A stretch of DNA of 7,043 nucleotides from JAJOKI01 sp964412405. Lineage in GTDB: Archaea > Halobacteriota > UBA148 > JAJOKI01. The DNA is taken from NCBI GenBank assembly GCA_964412405.1, contig CAYPOB010000042.1, positions 1 through 7,043 of the forward strand. Direction: 5' to 3'. How positions within the stretch are numbered: the stretch's first letter is position 1; each line of letters opens with the position of its first letter. The notes below the pieces were generated by a model. It did not search any database, was not told where the DNA came from, and saw nothing but the letters and a program-made list of their open reading frames with translations. Positions 6,013 to 7,043 of this stretch are shown piece by piece. Position numbers and translations under genes: made by a program.

Positions 6013-6020
6013 TATTTAAA
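6013..6020 (+). promoter_or_regulatory. TATA box of the first lipoprotein gene
   Basis: TATTTAAA within AACTATTTAAAGG, 43 nt before the ATG, giving a leader of about 20 nt. The same 11-base context AACTATTTAAA stands before the second gene copy at 6977-6987, which supports its being functional. A second A/T-rich candidate, GTTTAAAA at 6036-6043, lies 20 nt before the ATG. Confidence 0.5.
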
Positions 6021-6063
6021 GGTCGAATGTAAATTGTTTAAAAAAGAAAGAAGATAATAAATC

Positions 6064-6852
6064 ATGATGAAAATGAATACAAAAGCTTTTGGGACGCTGG
6101 TACTTTTGACCGTGCTGGTAATTGGAGTTGTGTTCATAAGTGGATGTGTTGAGGCACCTGAAGAAAAAGCGCCAACCCCTATACCACAGGAAGAAATAAC
6201 ACCCCCAGAAGAAGTTCAACCAGAACCTGGTACTGTTCCAGCAGAAGGAGATATTCTTTATGCATTAATACCAGAAGAAGTTCAACCAGAACCTGGTACT
6301 GTTCCAGCAGAAGGAGATATTCTTTATGCATTAATACCAGAAGAAGTTCAACCAGAACCTGGTACTGTTCCAGAAAAAGCTCAACTAAAAGATGGGACTA
6401 TTCTATCAGTGTATTTTACTAGGTTAATACCCTTTTTACCAGATCCACCTTCTGGCTGGGTTGGTGAAGAACCAGATGGGATGATGATGATCTTCGATGG
6501 AATATCTTGGAGCATTGCGGAAAGACGTTATACAAAGCCAGATGTATTGGGTGCAAATGCTTCTGTAAGCATTGCGACTTCTGCATATTCAATAGGTGAG
6601 CCATGGATGATGTGGGAAGAGTTCATTGAGTATGAAACCACCGATGGATACTTAAAGAACACAAGCTTTAAAGGGTACCCTGCATGGAAAGAGCATATCA
6701 AACCCGATCATTACGCTTTACATGTTAATATGGACGGCCGATTCATAGTGTCTATCTCAGTCAATGGTGTGGATAGAGACGCACTTTATGCCTTTGCCGA
6801 TCAGATCAATTACAGCAGAATTGGTCGTCTATCGTTTATTATTTGCTGCTGA
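6064..6852 (+). CDS. Repeat-containing archaeal lipoprotein, surface-exposed, function unknown
   Basis: I do not recognise a named family. The 262-residue product begins with a lipoprotein signal: basic MMKMNTK, hydrophobic core TLVLLTVLVIGVVF, then lipobox ISGC with Cys28 as the likely lipidated residue, so the mature protein should be anchored outside the membrane. Residues 29-105 form an acidic, Pro/Glu-rich linker holding 2.5 perfect copies of a 22-residue unit (48-69, 70-91, 92-103). A globular domain follows from about 124 (LPDPPSGWVGEEPDG, then GISWSIAERRY, VSIATSAYSIGEPW, GYLKNTSFKGYPAWKEH, HYALHVNMDGRFIVSISV, RDALYAFADQI), predicted alpha/beta, possibly a substrate- or ion-binding fold. 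The C-terminus GRLSFIICC looks abnormal: a matching segment downstream in the same frame ends instead as DYSRIATLE-stop. Transcribed away from the operon. ATG at 6067 and 6073 are alternative starts. Confidence 0.85.
   Translation: MMKMNTKAFGTLVLLTVLVIGVVFISGCVEAPEEKAPTPIPQEEITPPEEVQPEPGTVPAEGDILYALIPEEVQPEPGTVPAEGDILYALIPEEVQPEPGTVPEKAQLKDGTILSVYFTRLIPFLPDPPSGWVGEEPDGMMMIFDGISWSIAERRYTKPDVLGANASVSIATSAYSIGEPWMMWEEFIEYETTDGYLKNTSFKGYPAWKEHIKPDHYALHVNMDGRFIVSISVNGVDRDALYAFADQINYSRIGRLSFIICC
6205..6373 (+). repeat. Perfect 66-nt tandem repeat (2.6 copies)
   Basis: Two identical 66-nt units (6205-6270 and 6271-6336) are followed by an identical 37-nt partial third (6337-6373). The period is 22 codons, so copy-number change stays in frame and alters only linker length. 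Absence of even silent differences points to a recent expansion by slippage or recombination. Confidence 0.95.
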
Positions 6853-6898
6853 ACTCATCTATTTCATTGAGCCGATCAGATCGATTACAGCAGAATTG
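6796..6898 (+). repeat. 28-bp direct repeat at the lipoprotein 3' end
   Basis: Positions 6796-6823 and 6871-6898 match at 27 of 28 bases and lie exactly 75 nt (25 codons) apart. The first copy is coding (ADQINYSRI). The second, read in the same frame past two stops, gives ADQIDYSRIATLE and a stop codon. Confidence 0.9.
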
Positions 6899-6912
6899 CT
6901 ACTCTAGAATAG
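6871..6912 (+). pseudogene. 3'-end relic of a lipoprotein gene
   Basis: The stretch encodes ADQIDYSRIATLE followed by TAG, in the same frame as the upstream gene but separated from it by its TGA at 6850-6852 and another TGA at 6868-6870. It matches the last normal residues of the upstream protein (ADQINYSRI) and supplies a plausible natural C-terminus. It is either the displaced end of the upstream gene after a 75-bp insertion/duplication, or the leftover tail of a deleted tandem copy. No Start or body is present, so it is not expected to be translated. Confidence 0.55.
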
Positions 6913-6979
6913 TAAATTCACATATACTAAACAAAACTTTTCAAAACAAGAAGAAGGTTCAAAAAGAAGGGTGGGTAAC

Positions 6980-6987
6980 TATTTAAA
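6980..6987 (+). promoter_or_regulatory. TATA box of the second lipoprotein gene
   Basis: TATTTAAA in the context AACTATTTAAAG, as before the first copy, but only 21 nt from the ATG. The intervening GGTCGAATG-containing stretch of about 23 nt in the first copy is absent here. This would give a leaderless transcript, against a leader of about 20 nt for the first gene. The rest of 6913-6979 shows no feature I can support. Confidence 0.5.
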
Positions 6988-7008
6988 GAAGAAAGAAGAT
7001 AATAAATC

Positions 7009-7043
7009 ATGATGAAAATGAATACAAAAGCTTTTGGGACGCT
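7009..7043 (+). CDS. Second lipoprotein gene, 5' end only (cut by window edge)
   Basis: The first 35 nt encode MMKMNTKAFGT, the start of the same signal peptide as the gene at 6064. The block 6989-7043 is identical to 6044-6098 over 55 nt, covering the pre-start region and the beginning of the gene. It is therefore a close tandem paralogue in the same orientation, about 945 bp downstream. Only the start is visible; whether the rest is intact, and whether it has the 66-nt repeats, cannot be judged here. An assembly duplication is possible but disfavoured by the differing promoter spacing. Confidence 0.75.
   Translation, partial: MMKMNTKAFGT

Larger units (their letters stand above)
6044..7043 (+). 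repeat. Long direct repeat: 55-bp identical starts of two lipoprotein genes
   Basis: Copies at 6044-6098 and 6989-7043 are identical across all 55 bases visible, and the second runs off the window. The 11-mer AACTATTTAAA lies before both, at 6010-6020 and 6977-6987, with different spacing. This indicates tandem gene duplication followed by a small upstream deletion or insertion. Confidence 0.9.

Noticed and set aside
6796..6898. 28-bp repeat as a target-site duplication of a small mobile element
   Set aside because: Only 47 nt lie between the copies, with no terminal inverted repeats, and 28 bp is long for a target duplication; gene-copy recombination or a local duplication explains it better.

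Overview
The window reads as chromosomal DNA from a euryarchaeon, most likely a methanogen or an ANME-1/Syntrophoarchaeum-like relative. The supporting evidence is archaeal ribosomal proteins S3Ae and S15, a class-2 ('methanogenic-type') seryl-tRNA synthetase, the KEOPS subunits Pcc1 and Bud32, archaeal TATA boxes sitting 20-30 nt before start codons, and a mix of GTG starts and ATGA/GTGA gene overlaps. The ANME-1-type assignment is an inference; the sequence itself only secures Archaea and points to the methanogen side of the Euryarchaeota.

Minus strand, read from right to left: one compact informational operon runs bud32 - XTP/dITP diphosphatase - rps15 - recJ-like DHH phosphoesterase - pcc1 - serS2 (5914 down to 1250). 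Genes overlap by 4 nt (bud32/XTPase, rps15/recJ) or 17 nt (pcc1/serS) or are separated by less than 40 nt, so they are probably co-transcribed from a TATA box at 5941-5950. Downstream lie two separately promoted genes: a 115-residue coiled-coil protein built of 17-residue repeats (846-1193), and rps3ae (15-650). The operon joins t6A tRNA modification (Pcc1 and Bud32 of KEOPS), tRNA charging (SerRS), ribosomal proteins, a nuclease-family protein and nucleotide-pool cleaning.

Plus strand, right end: a divergently transcribed lipoprotein gene (6064-6852) has a perfect 66-nt tandem repeat in its linker. It is followed by a 3'-end relic of a related gene, and then by the start of a second, near-identical lipoprotein gene that is cut by the window edge (7009-7043). 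This is a young tandem gene array and the most dynamic part of the window.

The most unusual structures are a perfect 11-bp inverted repeat that buries the recJ stop codon just ahead of pcc1, a 6-bp inverted repeat lying between the TATA box and the start codon of the coiled-coil gene, and the repeat-driven evolution of both the coiled-coil and lipoprotein genes. No insertion sequence, CRISPR array, tRNA or rRNA was seen, and no gene-free stretch exceeds 300 bases (the largest gaps are 651-845, 6853-7008 and 5915-6063).
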